DNA from: Silene latifolia
Taxonomy: Eukaryota > Streptophyta > Magnoliopsida > Caryophyllales > Caryophyllaceae
Direction of reading: 5' to 3'
Assembly (NCBI RefSeq): GCF_048544455.1
Contig: NC_133534.1
Span: 221,554,292-221,618,291, forward strand
Length of the DNA stretch: 64,000 nt
Position numbers and translations under genes: made by a program. Shown here piece after piece: positions 23,405-35,409 of the stretch. The notes under the pieces were generated by a model, which saw only the letters and a program-made list of their open reading frames with translations, was not told the origin of the DNA and did no database searches. Within the stretch, counting starts at the first letter, position 1. The number at the start of each line of letters is the position of its first letter.

Positions 23405-26173
23405 TCATTTCCTTCCATTTGCCCAGTTCCGGTTCAAGTTGCCGAATTTAGCATTCAGGTTTTTATTTACATGCCCTTGCTTAGGAAGATCTTGGATCTC
23501 CATTACTTGTATGGTTCTCTGCCTTTTCGCTGTTTTCAGTTATAGAAATCATAATATACCATCAGAAACAGATTTTTTTTGAGAATCGCAAGATTAAAAA
23601 TGTAATAAATGTCGTGGTAAAATTTGATGTACCATTCTCAGCTTGTTGATACCGCTCCTGGAGTTTCCTTTTAGTCGCTTCAAGCTTCTCTTGGACGGAG
23701 CCTTCATTAAAAGATCTCGGCTTCTGATACATGATACAAATATTACTCTCCAAGTTTCAACAAGTTCTATGTTTTGGTCATTATATAGAAGGATATTACG
23801 ATTTACGAGAGTTACCTCTGGTTGAAGAGTCGGCCTCCTTTGCACAACTGGCTTCTCGTGATTTAGTTGACATTTCAAATCTTTTGGGAGTTTGTCATCT
23901 CCATTAGGCTTTAAGGGTCTACCATTTCCAGATGGCGTGCTTGAGGGCTTGCTAGGCTTTGGCAAGGGCAGTTGGTTATTCATTTGTCGTGGCCTGTTAT
24001 CCTTGGATGCGGGAGTCTCTTCTTTAGGAGGTTCTTCTCTCCGCTTAGGAACACCCGGCTTAACTACAGCTGGTTTTCGGCCAGTCTCCCGGTTCTTGTT
24101 GAATTCCCCACAGTTTCGAGGGTCTGAAACAACATTCAATCCCCGGTCATGTCATAACTATGACTCCTAAAAGTGGGGAATTCAGAAAAAGAACCCAACA
24201 CGAAGACCTAAAGACTAGAAGCATATAGAACAGGAAGTTTGACTCACTTCCATCATCATCCATGCCATCAAAGAACTTCAGAATCGCACATTGTTCCGAG
24301 AACAACAAACCAAAGTCAGTATCAAATGTGAAGAACTATTTTTAGTTCGAATATGGTCAACACATGTACCTGGTTGAAATCCATGGTTTGTGTGGTGAAA
24401 AATACTCCTTCGTCCATCGGAGGAGATGGGAGCCCTTCTTCTTCATCGACCGTGGATGGATTAACAGAATCAGGTGTACCTTTTTCTACACAAGAAATTA
24501 AGAAATCAAAAGAATTAATCAAAATACAAGCTCTGAAACTGAAAGTCTGGAATCAACATGTGTTCGATACATAATAATGACAAATAAAAAGATCCACACC
24601 TGCAAGCTCTCGGGTCGATTCAACCCACTCATCAACAACAATCTTCCATTCACTGTCAAATCCAAGAACAGAAAATGAGCACACTGTCCGCTAATTTGTG
24701 CAGCAAAGGAAACAATATTGTGTTCAAATTAATAAGAACACCGTCCAGCAGGACAGATCATGAATATGTCAGTTACTTAACACGCAAACAACACATAACA
24801 ATCATCACACGGTTTCTTAAAATTTTCTTGAAATATTAACAGCTGAGACTAACTGAAGAAACCAAACAACACATTAACCAACAATGAACAATGATTCCTG
24901 GCTGTTAGGAGAGTACGGAGAGTCAGGTACGCAGAACTGTATCCTTGTGACATGTGGTTTAAGGACAACCCATAACAAAATTCGCGTCGTAGAATGCATC
25001 TAAACTGTGCTTACTTGACATTTTGCTTTATTGCACTATATTTCGAAGTTGAAGAGTAGTTTAGAAAGTGGCTAGCATTGTAGGGCTAACTTTTGACAAA
25101 CAAGTCAAACACTTAAAGAAACAACACCATCATTAATTCATTATATTGTTGGCATTAGCAACCAAGTTGACACAGATGTTTTAACAATGTTAGCAGTAAT
25201 TACCATTCATTCACAGTTTCACAGAAACACAAACATTATTAACATCATCAATGTAATACTAAGAATATCAGAGATGTTAGTTTTAATTAGTTTGGAAAGA
25301 GTGATTGATAGTCCCATACGCTATCAAAGACCGAGCAAGATTACGAATGTCCTTGGAACTATGTCTTTTGATGTGGTTGACAGCCTTTCCAATCTCGGTT
25401 TCCTGGATACACCACTGTAACACTTAAAAAACACTTCTGCAAACGTACATGGGCAAACGAACAACGAACAAAAGAATTAAGAGTAAAACCTTCAAGAGAT
25501 TAATAGTCAAATGCATGAGCTGCAATCTCCTCAAAGACTCCATCAACACTGAATCAGACTGCATTGCATTTAACAGTTATTACAAAGAATAAAAGAAGGT
25601 AAACAAACAAATAAAATAGTTGAGTGAAAAAAGCAAGCAAGCATTAACCTCGAGTTGGTTATTATAAAGGACATCCTTGATCCTCAAGACCTCATTAATA
25701 AGCTGTTTCTCCTGCTCCATTAAATCAGTTAAAGCTTCAACATCTCCATAGTTAATATTACTATTATTATTATTATTCAACTCCGTCTCCACACCTTCAT
25801 TACCACCAATATCAACATCAACATCAACATCATCATCATTACCACCAACATTAACATCCCTAACATCATGATCACTAGAAAGAGGTAGCTCAACTCGGCG
25901 ACAAGTGAGGCAGCGAGTGATTCTACAAGTAAAGAGCAACTCAGCGATTCCAAGCTTCCTAACTCGGTATTCGTTTGGAAAATCAGAAGCAGCCACCATT
26001 ATAGCATGCTCAATTATATCAAATATGTCACTATTTGGTTTTCTAAAATATTGCCTCCAATTATCTAGATTTACTTCACCTCCTCCTCCTCCTCCTTTAT
26101 TATTAATATTAATATTAATATTATCATCATCTCTACTAATATTAGTATTACAACCACCTGATTTTGAGACCAT
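23405..26173 (-). CDS. MED26B: Mediator complex subunit 26b-like protein
   Basis: Nine exons: 26173-25649, 25558-25490, 25402-25320, 24652-24600, 24485-24370, 24275-24248, 24123-23816, 23723-23633 and 23529-23405. The phases join into 465 aa. The N-terminal NWRQYFRKPNSDIFDIIEHA resembles Arabidopsis MED26b. Exons 2-4 encode a TFIIS N-terminal (LW) domain: ETEIGKAVNHIKRHSSKDI, then RSLIAEWKIVVDEWV. A Pro/Lys-rich region follows, then LEATKRKLQERYQQ and the C-terminal NRNWANGRK. Mediator links activators to RNA polymerase II in the nucleus; MED26 is tied to elongation-factor recruitment. Exon 1 has Gly6, Asn-Ile, Asp-Val and Asn5 tracts encoded by simple trinucleotide-like runs that probably vary in length. 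The acceptor of the 28-nt exon 6 is the least certain border; phase and the following Asn-Pro-Arg-Asn support it. Confidence 0.9.
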
Positions 26174-26300
26174 AATTTGATCAAATTATCACTAACCCAG
26201 ATCTTCAAAGCCTTTTTTGATTGATTAGAATTAAAATTCTCACACCCAGGAATAATAATTGGCACAGTATTCTTGTATGTAAGAGAATGGGAGAGAATAG

Positions 26301-26319
26301 AATATAATAATAATAATAA
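26301..26319. repeat. (TAA)n microsatellite
   Basis: About six ATA/TAA units, 130 bases before the MED26b start codon, in its likely 5' leader or promoter. Confidence 0.8.
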
Positions 26320-26329
26320 TGTGGTGAGA

Positions 26330-27044
26330 TTATTATTCTGATTATGGGTAGAAATCCGGAAACTATTTTATTAGTATTTGCTCAGAAAATTTCCTTTTTT
26401 CAATAACTCTCTACCCAATAATATCACCAACTACACTATAATAATACGAAGTATATTAGTAATAAATTCGAATGAAACACGCCGTTATTAAAAAGGAAGA
26501 TTTAATTAATAATAAGATTTCACATAAATAAAACTTATTAATAGTTGGGTGAAGAAGAGAATCTAAGGATTGAAGGGTGTGTTTGTGGTGTTTGGATTTA
26601 ACTGTTACTTTGGTTGATCAACAATGGTAAATCGTTAAATAATTGGGGGATTCTATTTATTTTCATAAAATTAGGTGAGGGATATGAATTTGGAAGGGAG
26701 ATGAAGATGGCCCCTCTTTTTTGACTTCATCCACTCAAATTCTTCCCTCCAAATTTTTACCAAAACCCAAGGGACGAAATACGAAAGTGCATCCACAGTT
26801 CCTAAACGACACGTATCCAGTTAGCCACGTGTTATGGGATCGGTTATTTTGGGTCCGGAAAAATAAGGATCGGCTCCATTTTGAATTTGTAAATTAAATA
26901 AACAAAATCTTATTATAGACAGCACATATCCGTCTATAACTAAAGACGGGTCAAATACAATATCACATTCCTAGTAGGACAAGCAACAAGTGGGGTGGTG
27001 ACGGCAAAAAATGTCATCACTTTCAAACTATTAAGTATTAAATA
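26330..27044. other. MED26b upstream region and intergenic DNA
   Basis: No gene. At 26920-26965 'atatccgtct' and 'agacgggt' form another GACGG-type inverted repeat like those at 4379 and 5773. Confidence 0.4.
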
Positions 27045-27155
27045 CTCCCTCTATACCAGACCAATGATAACACTTACCTAATACGGTTGTACCACACTAA
27101 TGATAACATACTATAAACTAGTTTTAATAGCAGGCGTTATCATTGGATACAAGAG
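27045..27155. mobile_element. Possible Stowaway-like MITE, degenerate
   Basis: CTCCCTCTATACCAGACC followed by AATGATAAC at the left mirrors 'gttatcattggatacaagag' at the right. CTCCCTC is the usual Stowaway end. The left breakpoint of the 1483-bp duplication (27125) falls inside it. Confidence 0.4.
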
Positions 27156-28044
27156 TTAAATAGTTTAGAATTTAAAATGTGTACTCACTATGCTAAATAT
27201 TTTATTTATGATATACATTACTTTTTATGAACCTATGGTGGTGAAAGTAATTGGCGTATGCTCACATATAATGAAAAAAATACTCATTTATCAAGATTAC
27301 ACATATATGGCTGACCATTTACATTTAAATTCCATTATAATATGTTCATTAACGTGTCTATTGGGTCGGTCCAATTTTTTATAACTATTAATTATCAGCC
27401 TAAGTGTGATCTCGTTTATTGAAATTATTCGATCATTATTAATTATAAAACCCTTTCAATAGTATTAAACGCTGCATAAATACGAAATTTAGTTAAGTAA
27501 TTTATAATTTGACGTTATCACTACCCTTCCCTTTCGACTTTCGTTGACTTTTGTGTTAAAACTAAAAGTAAATAATTGACCGAAACGAAAGCAGTATGAA
27601 ATAATTTAATTAGGATTATCATTAAACAGCTACTATAGATAGAACTATGTTACAACCGTTTACGATAGATGTATATATAAGAACATATCAACTTGTTAAC
27701 GCAAATAAAATACTCCGTATTAAGTTATCCTTATAGGGCTCAAATACGATACATCGTTTATGATAAATGTATATGGGAATATATCAACTTTGTTAACGCA
27801 AATAAAATACTTTGTATTAAGTTACCCTAAAATGGCTCAAATACAATACACCGTTTATCATAAATGTATATGAGAACATATCAACTTGTTAACGCAAATA
27901 AAATACTCCGTATTAAGTTATCCTAAAATAGCTCATATACGATCCAAGAAAATAATAGGATGATACTCCGCATTATAGAAGTAGATACAATTGGGCTCAT
28001 AACCAAATCATATACTCCTAGTACTTAGAAAGAGACAAATACGG
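27125..28044. repeat. Left-flank segment, copy 1 of a 920-bp duplication
   Basis: This host DNA directly upstream of the outer 5' LTR recurs at 57050-57969 with two substitutions noted (27151 region T/C; 27515 region T/C). It ends with TACGG (28040-28044), the target duplication of the outer element. An identical 64-codon open frame in both copies is AT-rich and not believed to be a gene. Confidence 0.9.
27650..27945. repeat. Three-unit tandem repeat, about 97 bp
   Basis: Each unit carries 'acatatcaactt.gttaacg' and 'aaataaaatact..gtatta'. The start-to-start distance is about 96-97 bases. Present also in the second flank copy (about 57575-57870). Confidence 0.8.
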
Positions 28045-28607
28045 TGATGGGGCATATTCTGCACCGCTGACCAAGTCAACATATTGAGCAAGGTCAAAGA
28101 TATCCACAGCAAGTCAACGACTTAGACAGCCTAGCCGACTCAGCTACGTCGGCCTGTCACCTGGGTCTCGGCCAGGCAACTCGCCAGCCGGGGCACATAT
28201 CCGCGTACTCATATCCAAGACCCCTCGGTCGGCCTGCCATAAGTCCATCGGCCGAGGGTAGAACGGTCTTTCCGCCTGCTAGCCACTTGGCCACTACGCG
28301 ACAAAAGGTGAAAGTCTATAAATACTCCTCAACCCTCATTGAGGAAAGGATCCACAATTTAACCTAAAAATCACTATTCATCTGGTAATATCTTCCTTAT
28401 CTTTCTACAATATATACTTCGCCAAGTAATCACAACTTATCTCTCTAAGTTAACTGACTTGAGCGTCGGAGTGAGTTCGCTCGGTCCAAAGCCGAGCCCT
28501 CAGTTTGTTCATCGTTTCAGGAGACCGAGAGGAGGATTCAAGCAAAGACATCATTCTACAAGCTACGAGTGGTGACAAATATCTGCTCTGGAATTACACC
28601 CGGAACA
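28045..28607 (+). repeat. 5' LTR of the outer element
   Basis: 563 bp starting TGATGGGGCATATTC and ending CCGGAACA. It contains 'ctataaatactcc' (28316) as TATA box. It differs from 57970-58532 at about four bases, so both are young. Confidence 0.9.
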
Positions 28608-28609
28608 AT

Positions 28610-28627
28610 TGGCGCCGTCTGTGGGGA
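28610..28627 (+). promoter_or_regulatory. Primer binding site of the outer element
   Basis: TGGCGCCGTCTGTGGGGA begins two bases after the LTR. It resembles the complement of the plant tRNA-Asp 3' end apart from a few central bases, as in other Tat elements. A 30-base A-run follows (28660-28691). Confidence 0.85.
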
Positions 28628-28658
28628 TAAGATACTAGAAGCTAGTCACATTCATTCC

Positions 28659-28694
<36 letters not shown>

Positions 28695-28734
28695 AGAAAA
28701 CTCAAAACAAAAACCCACCCAAAAAGCTAAGAAG

Positions 28735-31700
28735 ATGTCGAAACAACCAGAGAAGGTGCTTGTGGAAAATGAATTCTACCAAGATGACACTTTCCACAAC
28801 TCTGAAATCGGGCAGTCCCCCACCGACCGTATCACTGATACGACGAACGGGATGCCAAAGGAACAAGATACACCGCTGCCCACCGACCAAGTCACCATCA
28901 TGGGACATGTGGTTGATGCAGCTAAGCTGAAGCTACTCCTGGACCTAATTAGTAGTACGCCGGCTCACACTGTCACACCGACAAGAGCGGCGGAACCCGT
29001 CCAGGAGACCAGGGCCCAAAATGTGACTCCGAGAAACTTGAACGGAGCACTAACGGAAGCTGACCCTGCCAAGACGCCGGGGGAGCCCAGAGTGCCAGTG
29101 GTAGACCTGAGCCCTTCCCGCACTCGAGGGAGGACAGCGTCGCCGCGGCACCAACGAGGCTTATCCCAGAGGAGCGAAAGAAGTCCGACTCGCCAGAGTT
29201 GGAGAAGCCCGACTCACCAGAGTCGGAGGAGAAGTCCTTCCCGCTACGAGGAGAGGAGCCGGACTAGGAATGCGAGGAGCCGATCGCCGCGTGTCGTTCG
29301 ACACGTGGTCAGACAGCCACTCAGTGCCTATGTCCTTGAAACCGCCGTGCCAACCAAGCTGAAGTTGCCGGCGCTCACATATAAAGGGGATAGCGACCCC
29401 ACCGACCATGCCGAGGCCTTTGAGTCGTACATGTCGTTGTGGGAACAACCCGACGAAGTCTGGTGCCGAGTCTTCCCAACGACCTTGCATGGGATGGCTC
29501 AAAGTTGGTACAAGGGGCTGCCCGACGGCTCGGTATACTGTTACGCCGACCTAAGGGACGCCTTTTTAGCCCAGTACTCTTGCAATAAGAGGAGGGTCGT
29601 GGAGACATCGGATCTCCTGACTATCAGAAAGGAGGGGGGGCGAGTCTCTACGGAGCTATGTGAAGAGATTCGACGCCAAGGTTCAGCAGATTCGAGAGAT
29701 TAATCCCGAGCTGGCGGCCTTCGCGCTGATGAAAGGCCTCCCAAGGGGAGACTTAAAAAACGAGCTTATCAAGTACGGAGGCCTGGGCCTAGACGCCGCT
29801 AGGAAGATGGCCGACCAAGCCATCAAGGTAGAGGACTATCACAAGACCTGGGTAGGCCACAACGAGGCTGGGCACTCAGAGAAGAAGAGCCACCAGGAGG
29901 ACAACCCGGATGAAAGACGCCGTGACAATAACAGGTCACGGTCTGACAAGTCTGCCAGGAAACAGAACGCGGCGGACGCCGGGGGGAGTTCGGGACTGTA
30001 CTACCAAAAGCGGTACAATGATCACACCCCCCTGGTCGTATCGGCCGTCGAGGTCTTCGCCCTGAGCAAGAACGAGGGTCAGGAGTGGGAAAGGCCCCTT
30101 AGACCGAGGAGTGACGGTGACACGAGCCAGTACTGTGAGTACCACGGCCACACCGACCACTTAACTAACGACTGCCGGCATCTGAAAAATGCCATTAAAG
30201 AGCTGATCCGGAAGGGGAGCCTTGGCAAATACGTTGCCGGAGGCCAAAAAACAGATGCCGTCGGGTCAAATAAGAAATCCGTCTGTGAACGGATAGGAGT
30301 AATCCATGTTGTCATCGGGGGCAGCGAGAACGGTGGGTCCGCTCATGGGCACAAACGACACCTGAATGAACTATATCAGGCCATCAACTTCGTGCCCAAC
30401 ACAGCAACCCCCGCTTCCAACATCCCCGATATAACCATTGGGAAGAAGGACTACGAGGGAGTCATCGCTCCTCACAGCGACCCACTTGTAGTCCACTTGG
30501 ACATAGCCAACCACTTGGTGAAGAGGTGCCTGATTGACACAGGCGCCTACACAAACATTATGTACAGAGAATGCTTTCTCAGCCTCGGACTGAAGGTTGA
30601 AGACTTGAGCCCCTGCGCCAACCCGTTGTACAACTTTTCTGGGGACGGCCTGGTACCCCTGGGGTCAATCAGGCTGCCGGTGATGTTCGGCGAGGGAAGC
30701 GCGGCCAAAAGCGTTATGTCTGAGTTCGTGGTCATTGACGGTTCGTCTGCCTACAATGTCCTCATAGGCCGAGTCATTCTGAGTGAGGCCGACGCAGTAA
30801 TGTCCATCCGGGCCCTGACATTGATGTATGTCTCGGACCGGGGGGAAGCGCATAAGCTCGTCTCAAAGAACGAGAAGGATGAGGTAGTCAATGTCCAAGT
30901 ATCTGCCAGAGGGTGCAACATGCAATCCTTCAAAGTGGCGAAGAAATCAGAGAAAGGGAAGAGCCCATCCTTGCAACAGGAGGGCGAACGCATGGATACC
31001 ACCGTCGGCATGGTTGAAGGAGCAGAGACCGAGGAGGTGGAGATTGACCCAGGCCGCACCGTAACTGTCGGTGTCAACCTGGAACAAAAATTTAGAGCCG
31101 ACCTTCTGGACCTGCTGAGGAAGAATAAGGATGTCTTCGCCTACTCAGCGGCCGAGATGCCAGGTGTGAGCCGAGAGGTGATTATTCACAAGCTGAACGT
31201 ACTCCCCACCGCTCGCCCTGTCAAGCAAAGGATGAGGAACTCCTCAGCCGAGAAGGATGAGGCCATCAAAGCCGAGGTAGACAAATTACTAGCGGCGGGC
31301 TTTATCATGCCTTGTACTTATCCTGAGTGGTTAGCTAATGTTGTAATGGTGAGGAAGTCATCGGGGGCATGGAGGATGTGCGTAGATTTTACCAATCTTA
31401 ATAAAGCGTGCCCCAAGGATTGCTATCCCTTGCCTCGAATAGATAGTTTAATTGACGCCACGGCAGGCTACACTATGCTGAGCCTGCTGGACGCCTTCTC
31501 GGGGTACCACTAGGTATTCATGGCCGAGGAAGACATGCCCAAATGCGCATTCATCACTGCTAACGGCACGTACATGTACAAAATGATGCCGTTTGGTTTG
31601 AAAAACGCCGGTGCAACGTACACAAGACTGGTGGACAAAGTGTTCCAAAATCAAAAAGGGCGAAACATTGAGGCTTACGTCGACGATGCTATTGTAAAAA

Positions 31701-31910
31701 GCAAGTCTGGCAGCGAGCACTTGGCCGATTTACACGAGACATTTTGTTCACTAAGGAAATACAAGATGAAGCTCAACCCAATGAAATGCAACTTCGGTGT
31801 CCGGGCAGGCAAGTTCCTCGGCGTACTTGTCAGCGCCAGGGGAATTGATGCCAATCCAGACAAAGTCCGAGCAATCCTAGACCTACCGGAGCCAAGGAAT
31901 CGAAAAGAGG
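28735..31910 (+). pseudogene. Outer gag-protease-RT (5' part), decayed
   Basis: Starts MSKQPEKVLVENEF. Residues about 120-200 are rich in Arg-Ser and Ser-Pro. The Gag domain follows (SYMSLWEQPDEVWCRVFPTT, about residues 215-310), then a zinc-knuckle-like CEYHGHTDHLTNDC, the protease motif KRCLIDTGAYTN (about 30530), and reverse transcriptase from about 31270. Two breaks are visible: a frame change at the seven-G run 29634-29640, and a TAG stop at 31511-31513 inside RT. After the stop the same frame continues from 31514 with MPFGLKNAGATY and the catalytic YVDD. At 31911 the inner element interrupts the frame between RT and RNase H; it resumes at 51330. In an intact element this would be one polyprotein making the particle, protease and polymerase. 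Confidence 0.88.
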
Positions 31911-34320
31911 TGTGGACAGCGGGCCGCCCACGGGGGCGCTTGGTGAAGGGGCTCGAAAACAAGCGTTTGCATTTTGTATGGAGTCGCCACCAATTTTTAT
32001 GGGAAATTGGAACCGTTCGAATACTTCATGTCATGTCAAGACATAAAGTAGTGACATGAACACTAAGCAATCGTTACCCTTAGCATTCTATGTCTAGAAT
32101 GACTCTCGTGGATGCCAATGAACACGGGTGCTCACGGAGATCTGGAGTAAGGGGTGAGGGTACGTATTAGGAAGCTCTTTTGATCGAACACCTAATCCCG
32201 CCCGCCTCGATAGCGGCCTCTACTAATGATTAGGGAAGTTATTCGTACTCGATGTATCGTCGGCTATATGCATGCAATGCAACATCCATAGATTAATCCT
32301 AACATGTGAATTAATACTAAGTCGGTGAACAATTAAGTTAGCACACAATTGGGTCGAAGTTGGATTTTAATGCTCATTTACATGTGGAAACATACAATAA
32401 AAGAAAATACAATAATTATAAATTACAATAATGGAAATTACAATGATTACAATGGGATAGGCGATTTATGTCGAAAATACCTTTAAAACGGATAATTTGA
32501 GAAAAAGGAACAAAAGAATAAAACACGACAGATCAGAAGGTGATAATACGAATATTAGTTGATTAATACGTAAACTGATTAAACTACGTCAAGGCAGAAA
32601 AGGAGTTCAGAGACAGAACTCATCCTGGAACAGGCGCAGCAGGCACTGCGCCCTTTGGAAGAGGCGCGGCGATTCTTTGCGTCTGTTCAAGGGTGAGTTC
32701 GGCGTGAAGCCGGAACCCGCAAAACCGTTAATGTCGATTGGTAATTTTAATGGATTGATTGCGATTTTAGACTCGGATGAAAGTTATTAGCAGATTATTT
32801 ACATATGATTGAGGTCATAAAACGGTAAAACATGGATGAGACGGAAATAAACGGATTAATTATGTGAAGGGCCGATGTTAATGAATGATTAATTAAACTA
32901 ACTAAACGAATTATTAACTAAACATGATGAATTGAAGACGGATTAATGACTAAACAGGTGAAAATATATCAACAATGAATCCCAGAAACTCAACATGAAC
33001 GAATTGAATCTCTAAAACTCGAATTGAATTTAATGACGAAAAACCCGCAAATATTGATTATTTGGGATTTGAGTCGGATTTATGACGATTAAAACATGTT
33101 AATGATGATGGTTAATATACATATGAATTATTAAACTATCATGATGAAGAATTAACGAACAAAACAAAAGAAATAAATTTGATACGAATTACGAGAGGAC
33201 GGAGGAAGAAGAAAAGAAGCAGGCTGGCAGCCTCACGAAGAGGCGCAGCAGGTGCTGCGCTCCTTCGAAGAGGCGCAGCGGTTGCTGCGTCTTTTCTCGA
33301 CGTCTGTCTACTGGAAATCCGCAAAAAAGGTTTTAAAGACGGTTTTAGAAATCGGTTTTAACGAGGTACTTTCGACATAAACCTTACAATTGTCATACAA
33401 TAATAAAATACAATAAATAAAAGAGAGATTAATACACCCTCAGACTTACATGTTGACGGAACGAGAAGAACTAAGAAGATCGATTAGTGATGCTCGACGC
33501 GAACGTAAGGAAAGAGTGCCCTCGAAAGAGGAAAACGATTTAACAAGTTGATTAATTAGATTGATTGAGTGTAGTGGTCAAATTGGTCGGTCATGCAACG
33601 GAGAGGCTGGTACCCGGAAAGATCCGAGCTTACGTGGTCGAAGGTTCAAGCACGTAGGCGCCAATTAGTAAGAACGAAGTCTAGAATGCAAAGGGAGAAG
33701 AGAAGGGCGGACACTCGCGTGAGAAATATGAGGAACGAAGGCTCCTATTTATACTAATCACACGAAGGAATAGGGTTTCAGAGACTCTTTGGAAGTGAAT
33801 CTCGGAAAGATATAAAAAAGATACGTAAATCATGCAAAGAAGGGCCTGTGAAGAGGCGCAGCAGCCCATGCGTCTCTTGGAAGAGGCGCAAAGACTCTGC
33901 GTCTATTCCCAGGAGGTTTCCTCCCGCTAAGAAAGATTTCCGTGTTTAAGTTATGGTAGGACGGAATTAATTCGATTATCTTTAATATCTTATGTAAATA
34001 TTACGGGATATTATTTGCCAAAAGATAAAATTTGAGAAATATGGAATAGAAATATCCGGAACATTCCAGAACATTCTGACTCGGGATTTAACAAAGCTAT
34101 CGAGAAAATGGAGACGGTTTTTGACCCGGACTCCGAATGTACTCTAATTACCGCCAAAACGACCGTATCAGGACGTAGATGACAACTAAGAGGTTGACAT
34201 TAATATTTGAGCAATCACTTGACGATAATCTTTTAATCGTCACAAATCGTTCCGCGTATCAAACATGCGGCCCAATCATCACCGGGTGGTTTGCGGGAGG
34301 TGCGAAACGAGGTGTCTCTG
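31911..34320 (-). repeat. 3' LTR of the inner element
   Basis: About 2.41 kb. The terminal bases at 34318-34320 differ from the partner (CTG where TACA is expected). TATAAATAG is on the minus strand at 33753-33745. GC-rich palindromic cassette pairs lie at about 32636-32692, 33237-33292 and 33849-33905. Confidence 0.9.
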
Positions 34321-34332
34321 AGCCCCCACTTT
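34321..34332 (-). promoter_or_regulatory. Polypurine tract of the inner element
   Basis: The minus strand reads AAAGTGGGGGCT immediately before the 3' LTR. Confidence 0.7.
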
Positions 34333-35409
34333 GACCGAGGCTTGGACAAGGCGAAAGTCAAAGTATAGCCATCAGGTCAATCGAAGATTACAACCTGACG
34401 ACTATGGCGACGCGAGGCGGCTCAAGGGGTCTGAACCAAGGACCTGTCGTCGGGAACATTTTAGAGTCTGTCGACTATCGGGGAGGGTCGTTTAAAGTCC
34501 ATTAGACTACGTAAGGAAGCTCGCCAGCCATAAGAAGAGACCATACCTGAGACTTCTTCTCGAGATGCTTTCGGAGGTGCATAGGAGCTAAGGTTTGAGC
34601 TTGGGAGCTAAGGGTAAGACCTAAAAGATATATAAGGATTGTGCTAGGGTGTGGGACCCTAAGGGAAAGCATTGACGGGAAGGAGGCCAAATATGAGTTT
34701 CGACCTAAGGGTAACTAAGGTTTGAGTATAGGAACTTCCGGAGAACGACACCCTGTCGGACTCCGCGGGGAAACAAGAAATATTGAAAGCAGCAGGACGT
34801 CGGTAGAAACTGCTGGGGGAATCCGCTTGCGTCGGTCTCAAACGAACTCTGGCAAGAAAACTTGAGGTTGAATCTGCTTGCGTTGGTCTCAAGCGAACTC
34901 TTGTTGGGGAACATACTGACGACTAGGAACATCTTGATCGTCGGGGAGAAGTCTTGCGTGAGCGATCGCAAAATACTATCGCTACTGGGCAAAACAAACC
35001 GAGCAATCTGCAAAAATCTGCTGCGGGATAAAATGGGTTTGGACGATACTGCAAAATATTGTCGCGCTGGATAAAACGTGGGCCGGAACGAAAGAAAATC
35101 GTCGAAACGGACCAAAAGGATATAATAGCGTTGAAGAAGAGGCGCACCAAAGATGGGCCCACGAATAACGAACTCATAACGGGTTTCTGAAAATCCATAT
35201 GGAGGGAAACAAAGGAAGAGGCGCAGCAAGAGCTGCGTCCCTTGGAAGAGGCGCAGCACCTGCTGCGTCTTTTCCCCATTTTGGCAATTCCTGCGTAAAA
35301 ACGCGAAATCAGAAGGTTTATTTCATTATTTTCGAAACACATTTCTTCAATTTCTCTCTCAAATCTTCACCATTTCCGTCGAGGTTGGATTCAAAAGCTT
35401 GCTTGAAAT
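34333..35409. other. Non-coding region of the inner element
   Basis: Lies between the purine tract and the first antisense gene. It holds two copies of a 49-50-bp degenerate repeat (GCTTGCGTCGGTCTCAA at about 34827 and GCTTGCGTTGGTCTCAA at about 34876) and palindromic cassettes near 35130-35272. It would be the promoter region of the plus-strand antisense gene. Confidence 0.6.
35215..35275. repeat. GC-rich palindromic cassette pair
   Basis: Two abutting units of the form GAAGAGGCGCAGCA..GCTGCGTC, located about 135 bases before the proposed start of the plant-mobile-domain gene. The same cassettes occur in the LTRs. Confidence 0.85.

Noticed and set aside
27190-27384. 64-codon open frame, also at 57115-57309
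   Set aside because: It is identical only because the flank is duplicated; AT-rich, Ile/Leu-rich composition with no motif.
27125-28607. Treating the whole 1483-bp repeat as the outer LTR
   Set aside because: No target duplication fits at 27120-27125 and 58533, it does not start with TG, and TACGG marks 28040-28044 exactly before TGATGGGG. A 563-bp LTR explains all ends.
33179-33361. Open frames rich in Arg-Gly-Ala in the LTRs
   Set aside because: They arise from the GC cassettes (GAGGCGCAGC read as codons) and exist on both strands.
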